Positions 8,886 through 19,884 of a DNA stretch of 32,319 bases are shown here, in pieces; the stretch's first letter is position 1; each line of letters begins with the position of its first letter. The notes under the pieces were generated by a model. It worked only from the letters and a program-made list of their open reading frames with translations. It was not told where the DNA came from and did not search any database. The stretch comes from Stentor coeruleus. Its lineage: Eukaryota; Ciliophora; Heterotrichea; Heterotrichida; Stentoridae. The translations under genes were made by a program, and so were the position numbers. The DNA is taken from positions 1 through 32,319 of the forward strand of contig MPUH01000840.1 in the NCBI GenBank assembly GCA_001970955.1, written 5' to 3'.

Positions 8886-9396
8886 TTTAATCCAAATTAT
8901 GATTTGTAATTATTTAAAACTAGTTTGACTAGAAGTTTATTGAAGTTTACTTAGTGATGGCTGTTTATGTCCTCCATTTCAATGTGAGATTTTTTTTAGG
9001 TATAGTTTAAGTATATGGACTTGCTTAAAATGTACTGAGTATTCTTAGGATTGCATATTAAGTTATAATTTTTCAATGCACTTTTCTTTTACTTTTTATG
9101 AATACAAATATAAATTCAAAGACTTGTATATTGGTAGGATAATGTTTTTATAAACAAATTTAAGATTTCCCAAATCTGTTTTATCCCTATCACAATATCT
9201 AGAAACAGGTAGATTTTGAGCTTTTCCATATCTCCTTGTGTAAAAATTCCTCACAAACTAACCCTATCTATTTTTGATAAAGTTCTTGACACTTAGCCTT
9301 ATGTCCAACATCTCATAAAAAATATACAAAAATTATTTTAACACACAATTTTTACAAAAAACTAAAACAAATTTAAAAGCTTAAACAATTAACAAT
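8886..9396. other. Intergenic, no gene seen
   Basis: About 510 bp of AT-rich DNA between two minus-strand genes. Stops occur in every frame. The left half has more G than C and the right half more C than G on the plus strand. No RNA gene, repeat or coding remnant recognised. Confidence 0.55.
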
Positions 9397-12300
9397 TTAT
9401 TGAAATATTGTTATAATTTCATCAACTAGATCTTCAAGTATAAAATCTCCAATATCAACTTTTGACTGAGTTTCTTCATCATTATAAGCAGTCCACCATG
9501 GTTCTTCATTGTTTACATCAAAAGATAATAATATATTCATTCTTTCCTCTCTTAAAAAGTTTATTTTATCTTCTTGTTCTTTTAAATCTTGACCAGGAAA
9601 TGCTCCACCTTTAATACTTGCCCATTTGTTTAGTAGTATGAGGATTTTATGAAAAACACTATCAATATTATAATCACCAAAAAGCATACGGGGTTCAGAA
9701 GCCCAAGGATCAGGGACACCTTTAAGACCAAAAGGTCTGACATGATTTAAAGCTTCATTTATACAATCAAACATCATTTGAAGATAAATTGAACGATAAG
9801 GGAATGTGCTGCAACCAAGTTTTAATTTTAGTTGAGCTGATATATCAAAAGGAAGAATCAGTTCAAGTTTGGGAAATTTACTTAACTCACCAACTTCTGT
9901 GTTTTGTAAGATCATGAGTTTGTCTAAAGGCTCTTGATAAGCTGGGGTGTTGATTAATTCCAACATCTCTGGCTCGTTTTTCTGAATCTCATCAAATAAG
10001 GCAAGGAGATATACTTCAATAAAATCATTTGAAGGATCGACATCTTTTTCTTTTAATTTAAAGGATATTGATTCGATAAAGTTGATAGTTTCTGATTCAA
10101 ATATTTGATCTATGATTTCAGAAATGTATTGATCGGAGAAATTGTTTGCTTTTGGACTGGTAATGTATGGAGATGATATTGGACAGTTTGAGATTTTTGA
10201 TTCGAGATATTCATCAGATGAACTTGTGTCTATTGGTATTTCTTGCTCATCTTGCATTTCTATTTTTTTTAGGATTATAAATGGACGTGGGATTTCAGAA
10301 GTTTCAATTGTGGAGCAACTAATTAATGGGATATTAAAACCTGTAACAACTTCCTCATAACCCTGATTCGATTCATTTTTTTTTATCTCATCATCTATAT
10401 CATGTTTATACATCCGTCCATTACCTTGAAACCCTATCTCTTGATTATCTTCATCTTCTCCTACACTTTTATCTTTATTTTCCACCAGAGCACAACTTAT
10501 TTGTGAAATATCATCTTCAAGACTATCTTTATCACTTAACACATCAACTTTATCATTTTCTAAATGCAAAGATTTAGGTGTTACCTCTTGTAATGACAAA
10601 TTCCTACCCTCACCATCTTCTTTTATTATTTTCCCCTCATTTATTCCTATTTTTTTTCCATCTTCTCCTTTACTTATATTTTCTTCTACTTCCAATTCAA
10701 ATTCTACTTTACCTTTACTTTTTTTTTCTATAACATCCTTATTATTTTCATCCTCATTTATATCTTCATTACTTCCTTTTTCATCTGTAATATTTATAAT
10801 ATTCACAATTTTCCCTTCTTCAATATCTTCTATTTCCCTATCTTCATTTCCTAAAATTCCCTTATTTTCATTTTCTATAATCTTTTTCTGTCCATTTAAA
10901 TCCGCTAAAATCTCTATATTTTTTTGTGTTGCATCTTCAGATTGATTAACAACTTCTACCTTTTCATGTGTTATATTCTCTGAATCACTTAACATATCAA
11001 CTTTTTCTTGAAGTTTTTTAATCATCAAACTTGTGTTTTCATCAGATACTCTATCAGAGCTTTTTTCAGTCAAAGACTTATAGAAATTTTGAGAATCACT
11101 AGCTTGTGACTCATGAGCTTCTTCAATTAAACCTGAAGATTTTTTAAACATTGAATTTTTATCTGTTGATTTCAAAGAAATTTCTTCTTTTTTCAAGACT
11201 TTTTTCTTCCGGCCAGTATTTTCATCTTCGCTTTCATAAGTATAATTTATTAAAGGGATATTTATTGATTCTATATTCAATTCTTTAGGTCTTTTTGTTT
11301 GAAAACCTAACCCAGATAAAGAAAGTAGAGGGATTTTTAAGTTTGAATTATCNATTCTTTAGGTCTTTTTGTTTGAAAACCTAACCCAGATAAAGAAAGT
11401 AGAGGGATTTTTAAGTTTGAATTATCAATGATGTTAATAGAATTTGTCACATTTCTTTCTGTAAGCTCAGAAAGCTCATTTAAATAACCTGAAACAGTTC
11501 TAAAAATATGCCCTGGGTTTNGATGATGTTAATAGAATTCGTCACATTTCGTTCTGTAAGCTCAGAAAGCTCATTTAAATAACCTGAAACAGTTCTAAAA
11601 ATATGCCCTGGGTTTTTATCAAGGATTTCTTCATCTATGATTTTCTGTTTTTCAACTTTTTTTGCATATAATTTATTGTTTTGGTCATTAAGTATATCTT
11701 TGTATTTAGATGAAGGGTTTAAAATACTTATCCATTCTTCGCATTCTGTGCCAAGATACTTATCTGTAGATATTTCTGAGTCTTCGATTTTTAAATCTTG
11801 TTTTTCTCGTATTGGGCTGAGCTGATTTTTTTTATTTAGATTGCGATACCATCTTTGAATTTTTACTGCTGCATCAATTTTCATAGTGTCATAATTATTA
11901 CATACTCTTTCTTCTAGATCTTTGATTCTGTCAGATATAAGATCTGTTGTTTTACGTTTTTTCTTTTTGTCAGATTTACTTTTATTCCTTGGTGCTCTAG
12001 TGATTGAACATGTTATTTCAGTTGATTTTTCGTCTATATTTTTGCTTTTGTCTTTATCTTTACTTTTATTTCTTCTTTTATTTTTATGCTGTTTTTTCCT
12101 TAAAGTTCTGTCGAGTTTTTCAAAGCCAAACAATTTCTCATGTTCCTTTAAAACATCTTCAAGATGTTTTTGTGATTCTGTTGTCTTACGAGATTTGCTT
12201 TTACTTTTGGGACCTTTTTGCTTTGAAGAGTCAGGACTACGTTTAGTCTTAGATTTTTCGTCTTTACAATGAATTTTTGTTTTTTTCTTTGATTGTGGAT

Positions 12301-13000
12301 ATAAATTTATTTCTATAACTTTACGTTTTTGTTTTTTAGAATTCTCACGTTCAGATTTAGATTTTGTCCTCAAATCATCATTTTCAGCTGATTTGGAATG
12401 TGAATGATCTTTAGGCAAACGTTGGTCATAAATCGCAGCTAAATTATGCTTTTGTAATGATTTTTTTAGAATTTTTGTGGTTTTTTGTTTAGGCTTTTTG
12501 GTCTTTTTAGTTTTTTCTTTCAACGTTTCTTTCTTAAATTTTTCATCCACAGACTTTTTCTGAGTTTCAGCAAGATCAAGATGATTTTTATTCTGTGATT
12601 CTATAAGAACTGTTTTCCTAGAAGCTGAGGGTTTTATAAACTTCCCATGAGTTCTTTTAATAGTTTTCAAATTTCGTATTTGTCTAGGAGGAGAGACACT
12701 ATGCGGAAGATCTTCACTATGATCTTTAACCTTACATCTTCTTCTTATCTGACTTGCACTTCTCAAAGGAGATTTACTTATAGATTTAGGCCTGACTCTA
12801 GAACTTACGCTTCTTTGAGTTGATAAAGGCCGTTCAACAACAGTCAGTTTGTTTGAAGAAGAATTTTTCGGCATAAGTTTTTGATACAAATTAAGTTTTT
12901 TCCCAAGTATTTGTGTTGAACTACTATGAAGATTTTCTTTTGTATGTGAATGAGAGATATGAAGAGATCCATTTCCCCAGGAATCGAAATTGGCTTCCAT
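9397..13000 (-). CDS. Large basic/acidic scaffold-like protein with IQ motif (one gene split by two assembly joins)
   Basis: Two long minus-strand frames (11522-13000 and 9397 to past 11352) are one gene. Dropping the duplicated copies at the N positions 11521 and 11353 joins them in frame: ...ERNVTNSINII continues into DNSNLKIPLLSLSG and then LNIESINIPLINY. The merged frame is 1,144 residues. Residues 1-350 are very basic and Ser/Lys-rich with clustered Ser-Pro sites (SISKSPLRS, SVSPPR). An IQ motif lies near residues 376-392 (AAVKIQRWYRNLNKK), a calmodulin/centrin site. The middle is acidic (EDREIEDIEEG). The last 230 residues are folded-looking, with FDCINEAL and a closing IGDFILEDLVDEIITIF, faintly like the C-terminal DUF4378 region of TRM-type microtubule/centrosome proteins. 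A basal-body or cortical scaffold role is inference. Start ATG is at 13000; stop TAA at 9397. Confidence 0.82.
11280..11426. repeat. Single-N join with 73-bp direct duplication
   Basis: Bases 11280-11352 repeat as 11354-11426 around the N at 11353, apparently without differences. It shifts the frame of the 9397-13000 gene; removing one copy plus the N restores it. Confidence 0.9.
11428..11615. repeat. Single-N join with 93-bp direct duplication
   Basis: Bases 11428-11520 repeat as 11523-11615 around the N at 11521, with two substitutions (T/C in the GAATTYGTC string and T/G in the TTTCKTTCTG string). The differences look like allelic or read-level variation that stopped an assembler from merging two contig ends. 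Confidence 0.9.
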
Positions 13001-13368
13001 TATAAAATAATATGAGATATTTTGTTTTTAAAGGTTTAACGATTTATTAATGTTTATAGTTAAGGTTGATTGTTAGATAAAAAATGCTAATAGAAAATGG
13101 GAATGAAATCTAAACAGGATAAAATAAAGAAGTTGTATCAATTTCATATTTTCAATTTACCTAATCCTGTTATTATAGTTCGTGTAAATAAACACAAAAA
13201 AGTAACTTGATTTTTCTAGATAAAACCAAAAATCTTAACTTATAGTTTTTAATAATAAATCCTAAAACTATATCAAAAACTCATACTTTTTATATCTTTT
13301 ATTATAAACAAATATCAGTTTTTTTTATATAGATTATTATAATCATATATTCCTAGTTTAAAATAATA
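13001..13368. promoter_or_regulatory. Divergent intergenic region
   Basis: Shared upstream region of the 9397-13000 gene (minus) and the 13369 gene (plus). The half next to the minus gene is G-rich and C-poor on the plus strand (13021-13080 has about one C), and the half next to the plus gene is C-rich and G-poor (13261-13320 has one G). This is the skew pattern seen at other gene starts in the window. No specific site recognised. Confidence 0.45.
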
Positions 13369-14367
13369 ATGCAGCGATCTCATTATTCTTCAGGATACTT
13401 GTCTTATGATAGCAATTCTCGTTCTTTATACAACGAAAGGAATTCATCTCCTTCTCGGGTTGTTAACATGAATTATTCTTCTAATTTCTTAAGGGAATTA
13501 GAAAAACATCATGATCGTTCAGTTCAAATAGCTAATGATAGACTTAAGAGTCAAGAACTTCAGCATGAAAGAAATCTTGAAAGTTTACGTGCGCAGATTT
13601 CTAGTTTGAAACAGCAGATTGAACATAATGATAGAAGTTATCAAAGAGAAGAAGTTCGTCTTGAGGAAGATTATAACTATAGGCTTAATATCTTACAAAG
13701 AGAAGCAGAGATTAAGATTAGGCCTATTGTTGCCCAGATTGCTGAATATGAAAAAAACGTTGAAAGGACAACTCTGAACCAAAACTCAGAACTTCGTGAA
13801 ATGAACAAATCAATCCAAGACCTAGCCCAAGAAAATCAAAGCCTTAAACCACGTATTGAGATTTTAAAATCTGAACTTGAAAAACTTAATAAAGAACTTT
13901 ATGAAGATAGCCAGGGGGAACTCTCATCTTTAGATCAAGAAAAAAAGTCTCTAACCAGAAGTTATCATTCTGATCTTGAGACTATGACTGAAAGCCATAG
14001 AAGGTCTATAGGTACATTACATAATGCAATAACAACACGTGAAGATAAAATTGAAGAACTTCAACAACAATTGACTAATCAAAAACGTAAATTGAATGAG
14101 ATTATTCTCTCATCAGAAGATGAAATTAGGAAACTTGAAGATAGTCTACAAAGTGCAAGAAATATGCTGAATAGACAAGAAAGGGAAATTGGGCAGATAC
14201 ATTCTACTATGAGTGAAGCTAAAAAGGAATCGAAAGTACTGCAAAATGAAAATACGACTATGGAAAGCGATATTACGAGAACGAGAAAGGAAAATGAATA
14301 TTTGAAGCAGGAAATTAAAAGACTTGAAAGGCTTGTTTATGGAAAAGGATCACCTAGAAAAGCATAA
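13369..14367 (+). CDS. Coiled-coil protein, 332 aa
   Basis: Intact ORF from ATG 13369 to TAA. The first 40 residues are Ser/Tyr/Asn/Arg-rich and probably disordered (SSGYLSYDSNSRSLYNERNSS). Residues about 40-325 are an almost unbroken coiled coil with Glu, Gln, Lys and Leu heptads (LRAQISSLKQQIEHNDRSYQ, LEKLNKELYED, IEELQQQLTNQKRKLNEI). It ends with a basic Ser-Pro tail (GKGSPRKA). No membrane segment or catalytic domain. Such proteins in ciliates are often basal-body, ciliary or cortical structural parts, but coiled coils are uninformative about family and I assign none. Confidence 0.85.
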   Translation: MQRSHYSSGYLSYDSNSRSLYNERNSSPSRVVNMNYSSNFLRELEKHHDRSVQIANDRLKSQELQHERNLESLRAQISSLKQQIEHNDRSYQREEVRLEEDYNYRLNILQREAEIKIRPIVAQIAEYEKNVERTTLNQNSELREMNKSIQDLAQENQSLKPRIEILKSELEKLNKELYEDSQGELSSLDQEKKSLTRSYHSDLETMTESHRRSIGTLHNAITTREDKIEELQQQLTNQKRKLNEIILSSEDEIRKLEDSLQSARNMLNRQEREIGQIHSTMSEAKKESKVLQNENTTMESDITRTRKENEYLKQEIKRLERLVYGKGSPRKA

Positions 14368-15107
14368 TTAAGGGTTTTAGGATTTTTTGTGGTTGGATGA
14401 ATATTTTAGTTTTTATGAGGATTTTTATGAGAATGGTTAATAAAAGGTTTGGATAGGAGTTATTGGTAGAGGGGCGGCAAAGAAACGTAAAATTAAGGGT
14501 TCCCAAGGGAAAATGAAAATTCATGGAGTATTTGTTAAGAAAACTTACGCTGTATCAGTATTTCGTTCATGGTTTTCTATATTCATAACAAATTAAAAAT
14601 TAGCACAATAAAATCAAAATACTCAATCAACCTCTTCTATATAAAAATCATGATATTTTCTCCAAAAACTTAGAAAATCACTTTCAAGCAAACTAATAAA
14701 ATTTAAATAATATATCCAGCGATATTGATACTTTTATACAAACAATTAATCTGAAACTGAAGTTTTTATTCTAAATAAACTTAATTAGGTCTGATTATAA
14801 AATAAAACTAACAATATTTATCCCATTATAAATTATATAAAGCCCATCTACCAAAATTTGATTTACATAAAAAGCATTTTATATCACATAATCCTAGCAA
14901 TCTAATCATACTAAAAATAAAATTTTATCTAAACTCAACCTCCCACAAAACATCAACTTTCCCAATAACCACAACATAAAATTCAATCTTTCCACAAACA
15001 CCCATCTTTTCATAATCCACTTCTACAACCCCTATATTTTCCTTTATCTTCTAACAGAATTTATAATTCCATTATCATAATCACAAAATCTCATATAAAA
15101 ATTTAGT
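14368..15107. promoter_or_regulatory. Intergenic: C-free downstream tract, then G-free upstream tract
   Basis: The first 110 bases after the 13369 gene are almost free of C on the plus strand. The last 170 bases before the start at 15108 are almost free of G (14941-15060 has one G and about 39 C). Between about 14,470 and 14,600 there is a short open stretch without an ATG start (GRGAAKKRKIKGSQGKMKI) that I cannot assign. Nothing else seen. Confidence 0.45.
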
Positions 15108-17105
15108 ATGGTGTTGAATTTAATATTTTTCCTCTTTTTCAAAGGGGTACTCGGTGATGGGAACTTGACAGAGTGTGTTGCTGAGTTTAAAAATATAATC
15201 CTAAACGCACCTGAAGCATTTTCATCAACACCAAATACCTATGCTAAAATGTTTAGCTATACAGGTAAATCAATTAACCAACTAGGGCGTTTTGAAGACT
15301 GTTATAGTATGAGTAAAGCAAAATATGCTATTATTGAAATAATGAAAGCCCCTCCTATTTTAATGGCAATTTGTGGCCCTGAGGTCTGTAGTAAATCCAA
15401 TTACTATGATATAATCAATTCAATTATCAACAGTACAGTGACTGAGGAAAATGCTGAACTAGCTAACTTTCTAGGTTTAACCTCTGACATTAACCAAGCT
15501 AATCTATCATACTCAATGATATTCCCTGAAAGCTATATCCATTCACGATTCCACGATCTAAATGGTTCAGCAATTGCCATGATTGTTATAACAGTAATAA
15601 TTGTCGCTATATCTTTAACAGGAACAGTAGTCGACCTTATAGTTCATCATGAAGAAGACACAATGAAAATAGATATCGAAGAAACTGGTATAGGAAAAGA
15701 TGATTATCTTTCAGTCCCCCATGGTGAACTGAATCTTGTCAATATTCTCATATGTTTTTCTATAGTCAGAAACATGAAAAAACTTATGAGCGTACATATA
15801 GACAGTTATCATCCACATTTACATTTTTTTGATGGGTTACGAGTAATGACAATGGGTTGGATAATTCTTGGTACAGTAGCAGGTCTTTATCTATACGATT
15901 TACCATTAGCTAATTACATGAAAGTAAAGCAAACATTAAAAAAATACTCATCTTTATCATCATATGGTTCACTTCTAGCTTTAGATATAATGTTTTGGAT
16001 AGGTGGGGTTTTATATGCTTATTTTTTATTAAACTCATATAGTTCATCAATAAAACATTGGGTGCAGATTTACTTAAAACATTACTTAGAAATGGTGCCA
16101 ATGTTTATGTTTACAACATTTTTCTTCTGGACTCTTGCTAGATATATTGGATCTGGACCTTATTGGTATACAGCAAATAATATTTATTCTGATTGCAAGG
16201 ATTATTGGTATTCGAATTTGTTTTTTTTAAGTAATTTTATACCTAATGGGACTTGGTCTAAATGCTTAGCTCATGGGTGGTTTCTTTCTGTTGAAATGCA
16301 GTTTTTTATATTCACCCCTTTGCTTATATGGATATATAAAAAATCCCCATTTTCAGCTTGGGTTATTATTGCTGGGCTTATCAGCCTTGGATCTATATTA
16401 GGTGGGGTTATTGCTGATCATTATAACCTTAATGTATCGGTTTATGGGCCAAACAGAACATCATATTATAATTATTATAATAATAAACCTTATACACGTA
16501 TGCCTCCTTATATTTACGGCTTGGCTGTTGGGTTTATTTACTATACCAGTTCTACGAATAATGATGATAAAATTTCGCATTTTATTATAAAACTGATTAA
16601 AAACACAGTTTTTAGATATGCGAGTTTATTTCTTGGTGTTACTTTATGGATTGTTATGATTAATATACAATTTGATGTTTATAAAGATCCTGGAGATGAT
16701 CTTAGTTATGGTAAATGGTCTCAAGAAAGAACTTCTACTTATTTTGCTTTTCTTAGATTATTACTTGGATTAGCTTATACGTTGATGTTTACTCCTATGA
16801 TACTTGGATATTTTAGTGGGATTACTATGGTATTGTCTTCTTCTGCATGGACACCATTTTCTAGATTGACTTTTTGTGTTTATTTGATACAAGCACCTAT
16901 TATTAATATTTTTATGAGATCGCTACAGTATCCAAAGTATTTAAGTAAGACAAGTGCTTTTTGTGACTGGCTAGCATTGATTGTTATTTGTTATTTCTTT
17001 GCTTTTATTTTTGCGGTTTTTATTGACATACCAGCTAAAACGTTTATATTGTGGATTTTCGGAAAGAAGTCTGCTAAAGAGAACTATTACGAGATTAATG
17101 ATTAG
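15108..17105 (+). CDS. NRF-6-like multi-pass membrane protein (acyltransferase-3 superfamily), 665 aa
   Basis: A signal peptide (residues 1-17) leads into a Cys-containing lumenal domain (CVAEFKNIILNAPEAF, ending near residue 150) typical of the nose-resistant-to-fluoxetine N-terminal region. Then come a membrane segment (about 158-180), a cytosolic loop, and a 10-helix acyltransferase-3 type domain beginning FFDGLRVMTMGWIILG (about 240-255). Later family motifs include GTWSKCLAHGWFLSVEMQFFI and FTPLLIWIY, and FSRLTFCVYLIQAP near the end. Family members are implicated in lipid or drug handling at membranes in worms. One oddity is that the usual His after WxxLGH is Thr here (LGT, T256), so acyl transfer by the standard mechanism is doubtful. 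Start ATG gives an exact signal peptide. Stop TAG lies 53 bp from the stop of the convergent receptor gene. Confidence 0.88.
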   Translation: MVLNLIFFLFFKGVLGDGNLTECVAEFKNIILNAPEAFSSTPNTYAKMFSYTGKSINQLGRFEDCYSMSKAKYAIIEIMKAPPILMAICGPEVCSKSNYYDIINSIINSTVTEENAELANFLGLTSDINQANLSYSMIFPESYIHSRFHDLNGSAIAMIVITVIIVAISLTGTVVDLIVHHEEDTMKIDIEETGIGKDDYLSVPHGELNLVNILICFSIVRNMKKLMSVHIDSYHPHLHFFDGLRVMTMGWIILGTVAGLYLYDLPLANYMKVKQTLKKYSSLSSYGSLLALDIMFWIGGVLYAYFLLNSYSSSIKHWVQIYLKHYLEMVPMFMFTTFFFWTLARYIGSGPYWYTANNIYSDCKDYWYSNLFFLSNFIPNGTWSKCLAHGWFLSVEMQFFIFTPLLIWIYKKSPFSAWVIIAGLISLGSILGGVIADHYNLNVSVYGPNRTSYYNYYNNKPYTRMPPYIYGLAVGFIYYTSSTNNDDKISHFIIKLIKNTVFRYASLFLGVTLWIVMINIQFDVYKDPGDDLSYGKWSQERTSTYFAFLRLLLGLAYTLMFTPMILGYFSGITMVLSSSAWTPFSRLTFCVYLIQAPIINIFMRSLQYPKYLSKTSAFCDWLALIVICYFFAFIFAVFIDIPAKTFILWIFGKKSAKENYYEIND

Positions 17106-17158
17106 TTTTAATAAATAAAAACAAAACATACCTAAATCACTTAATCCATTCAAACTTA

Positions 17159-18565
17159 TTAACTAAATCCTTTACTCTTGTTAACGCTTTGATCAGTCAG
17201 GGCAATATACTGATTCACTGCTTTACTAATCTCACTCTTCATCCTTTGGTTCATATTTCTCCTAAGCCACTTTCTATAGAAAAACAACACAATAAGTAAA
17301 ACAATCAGCGAAAACACAATAATCAAAATAACAGTACCAGGACTAACCCTTCCATCATCTTCCTCAAATTCTTCTTCACTAATCACATTAAAATAATTCA
17401 AACAATATTTCGGCTGATCTTTAAATCCTGCACATATTGCTGTCATAACTTCAACAGTCTCCAAATCTCCTCTAAAAGTTACATTATTAATAATCAGTGC
17501 CGGATAAAAGAAAATCCCTCTTTCAATCATAGCATCACGTTCCTCTCTCAATAACTTATTATCATTAATATTAATATCTTTTCCTTTACCACTTTCTATA
17601 ACACTTTCTTCAATACATTTTTCAATAATACTACTTTTCACCCCGATTTTACTAAGAACTTTATCTGAGCATTTAGCATTAAAATCAGTACCTTTACAGT
17701 TTTTAAATTCTGCAATATAATCCCACCATAAACCAACATTTTTTTTCTCTGTTAAATATTTATGTAAACATAACTGTCTTAGATTTTCTATAACAATTTC
17801 TCTACCTGTCCTAGGTCCACTATCTAAATCAGGATCAGGTGCACAATATCTTCCTCCACTAATACAATCTTTATGTTCATTAATAAACCCTTCTTTAGAT
17901 CTTTCAATAGAATACCATAAAACATAATGTGGACTCATAAGAGTATCAGGTATAAGTTTCTGAGCATGTTTAGAGTAGTCAGCTAAGAATTCTCTTAAAG
18001 CATCATGTTCACTAGACATCCACATTTCATATTCAACTCGATTGTCAGGATTAGGCATTTCAAAAGCCATTTGCACACGGACTTTATTATTTGGATGAAT
18101 TAACACATAACTTTTAAGTTTTATCCCATTATCTTTGCTTATGAGCATTGATGGAATATAAATATTACCTGCTGTACCATCATCTATCATCATTATATGT
18201 TCTGGATCACCTTCACGATTGTTGGCAATTATTACAGCTGATGCTCCAATGGATTGAGCATTACGAACTTTTACTACAAAAGAACAATTCCCGCGATCAA
18301 GAATAAGAATTGGGTTGTTGGTAACACCTGAATTAGATTCAAAGTTTAAAGGAGGAAGTGGAAGGCAGCCGGTTATGTTTTGATCACTTCTGTATGTGTA
18401 AACCCGGCCGATTATGTGACTACCGTATGGAGGGTTACCGAAATTTGCTAAAGATGAAGGGATTATCCCTGGTTCACGTTCTGAAAATTTCTCTTTGAGG
18501 TCTGGAGGTTCGATTACTGTTAGCTTGGCTAATGCGCTTGAGAGTAAAAGTAAGAGAACAGCCAT
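17159..18565 (-). CDS. Vacuolar sorting receptor (BP-80/VSR-like), 468 aa
   Basis: Type I membrane protein. It has a signal peptide (residues 1-13), a protease-associated domain (about 55-165, with ILILDRGNCSFVVKVRNAQ and GASAVIIANN), and a central VSR region (FLADYSKHAQKL, SPHYVLWYSIERS, GGRYCAPDPD, GREIVIENLRQLCLHKY, WWDYIAEFKNC, then a thioredoxin-like piece with GIFFYPALIINNVTFRG). It ends with one membrane helix (about 407-429) and a 39-residue cytosolic tail. The tail carries YIAL (Y453) in the same position as YMPL in plant receptors, a Tyr-based adaptor signal. Such receptors carry cargo from the Golgi to lysosome-like vacuoles. It lacks the long Cys-rich EGF repeats of plant proteins, so it is shorter, as in other protists. 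ATG 18565, TAA 17159. Confidence 0.92.
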   Translation of the reverse strand: MAVLLLLLSSALAKLTVIEPPDLKEKFSEREPGIIPSSLANFGNPPYGSHIIGRVYTYRSDQNITGCLPLPPLNFESNSGVTNNPILILDRGNCSFVVKVRNAQSIGASAVIIANNREGDPEHIMMIDDGTAGNIYIPSMLISKDNGIKLKSYVLIHPNNKVRVQMAFEMPNPDNRVEYEMWMSSEHDALREFLADYSKHAQKLIPDTLMSPHYVLWYSIERSKEGFINEHKDCISGGRYCAPDPDLDSGPRTGREIVIENLRQLCLHKYLTEKKNVGLWWDYIAEFKNCKGTDFNAKCSDKVLSKIGVKSSIIEKCIEESVIESGKGKDININDNKLLREERDAMIERGIFFYPALIINNVTFRGDLETVEVMTAICAGFKDQPKYCLNYFNVISEEEFEEDDGRVSPGTVILIIVFSLIVLLIVLFFYRKWLRRNMNQRMKSEISKAVNQYIALTDQSVNKSKGFS

Positions 18566-19884
18566 TTATATAACATGTCGGTATTGGAATAAAAAATCTT
18601 TTATGATAATTAACACGATGGGTAGAGATGGATTGGATTTTATTGAGATTAATCAGGTTTTTTGGTTTGGGAGTAAAAAAAATTTTATGAAACTCAGATG
18701 AAGCAAAAAATTTTTAAGTATTTTATACAATTTATTCTGAATATAAATAAACTTAATGCTGATGGTATAGATATAGGAATTTTTCAGGTTATGTGTGGAG
18801 TTTTTTATGTTGTTTGAGAATATAAAATATTTTATAGGAAATATAAGTCTTTTAGAAATATTAAATGAAGAGTTTTGCTTTGGATGTGGGAAATGCGCAT
18901 ATTTTGTTGGAAAATGTGATAGGTTTAAGATATAAAGGATTGTTAGATGGTTATGAGTGTTTTTTTTTTAAAGGAGTATTTTTGTTTGCTGAGTATTTAG
19001 TTAAGTCCAGAATTGTGAGAAAATTATTAGTGATTGTGTTTGGATAAAGATAAAATAGTCTAAAATAAGCCTAAAAGTGTTAAAATGTAAAAATGTTTAT
19101 AGGTTTTTTACTTTAGATGAAGATTTAGATGATAAAGGGTTATTAGAGGTATTTTAATTGTTAAGAGGCTTTATGAGAAATATTTGGAATATGTTAAGAA
19201 GAAAAAGATTATTTTGATTGATTGGGATAGGAAAATTGTTAAAATGCCTACTGATAAAAAAAATAGTCTGTAAAGTTAATACATTGAATTATCTAATATG
19301 GCAGTTTGAATATATAGTATAATATTAAGAAATAATATGTTATGATAAGCTTAAAGTATTTTATAGTTTATAACAAAGAAAATATATAAAAATTTGTTAT
19401 ACTCTACAAGATCTTGGGGTTAAACAATATACCCTTTTTAATAATCTTATATAAGGACATTTTCCTTTTTTATGTTGAGAATTTAGTGTTTTAAATTGTA
19501 TTTTATCATAAAATCTTGTTTTATAAACCTGCTAATAAATATTCAGTATTGATTCTTGAGCTTTTTCTTGAGTATTTCCTACATTTTTATGATTTTTTGA
19601 TATGTGATTTAAAAGTCAATCTTTAGGTTTGATTTAATAATTATCCATATACTTATCAGGTATTTCAAGCTCTGGCATTTAACTTTTTAACTTATTCACT
19701 TATTGTCTTTTATTTTTTTCCATAACTTGTGGTTAAAATATAATATTTTATAGGAACTCACTAACACAAAAGGGAATCACTTAAGTCAACCAACAAAATA
19801 ACTTTGCGGATATAGAAAATAAATATTTAAATTGAAGAATATCAAAAATATTAGATCATTTAATGGATTATATAAATTCTAAAA
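18566..19884. other. 1.3-kb gap with coding-like but broken stretches
   Basis: The first 200 bases are the upstream side of the sorting-receptor gene (G-rich, C-poor on the plus strand). From about 18,700 to 19,270, codon-like plus-strand stretches appear in different frames. Examples are LNADGIDIGIFQV near 18,755, a Cys-containing stretch CFGCGKCAYFVGKC near 18,880, TLDEDLDDKGLLEV near 19,115, and KRLYEKYLEYVKKKKIILID near 19,165. Stops separate them and I cannot name a family. This may be a third decayed gene. From about 19,300 to 19,884 the sequence is AT-rich with no coding signal, and unlike other plus-strand upstream regions here it is not G-free (13 G in 19741-19860). Confidence 0.4.

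Noticed and set aside
11922..12272. Plus-strand hydrophobic ORFs (116 and 80 aa) inside the 9397-13000 gene
   Set aside because: Lys/Ser-rich minus-strand codons read backwards give Phe/Leu-rich frames; these are complements of the basic region, not membrane proteins.
14470..14600. 50-codon open stretch (GRGAAKKRKIKGSQGKMKI)
   Set aside because: No upstream ATG in frame, no family recognised, and it lies in a C-free downstream tract; not called as a gene.
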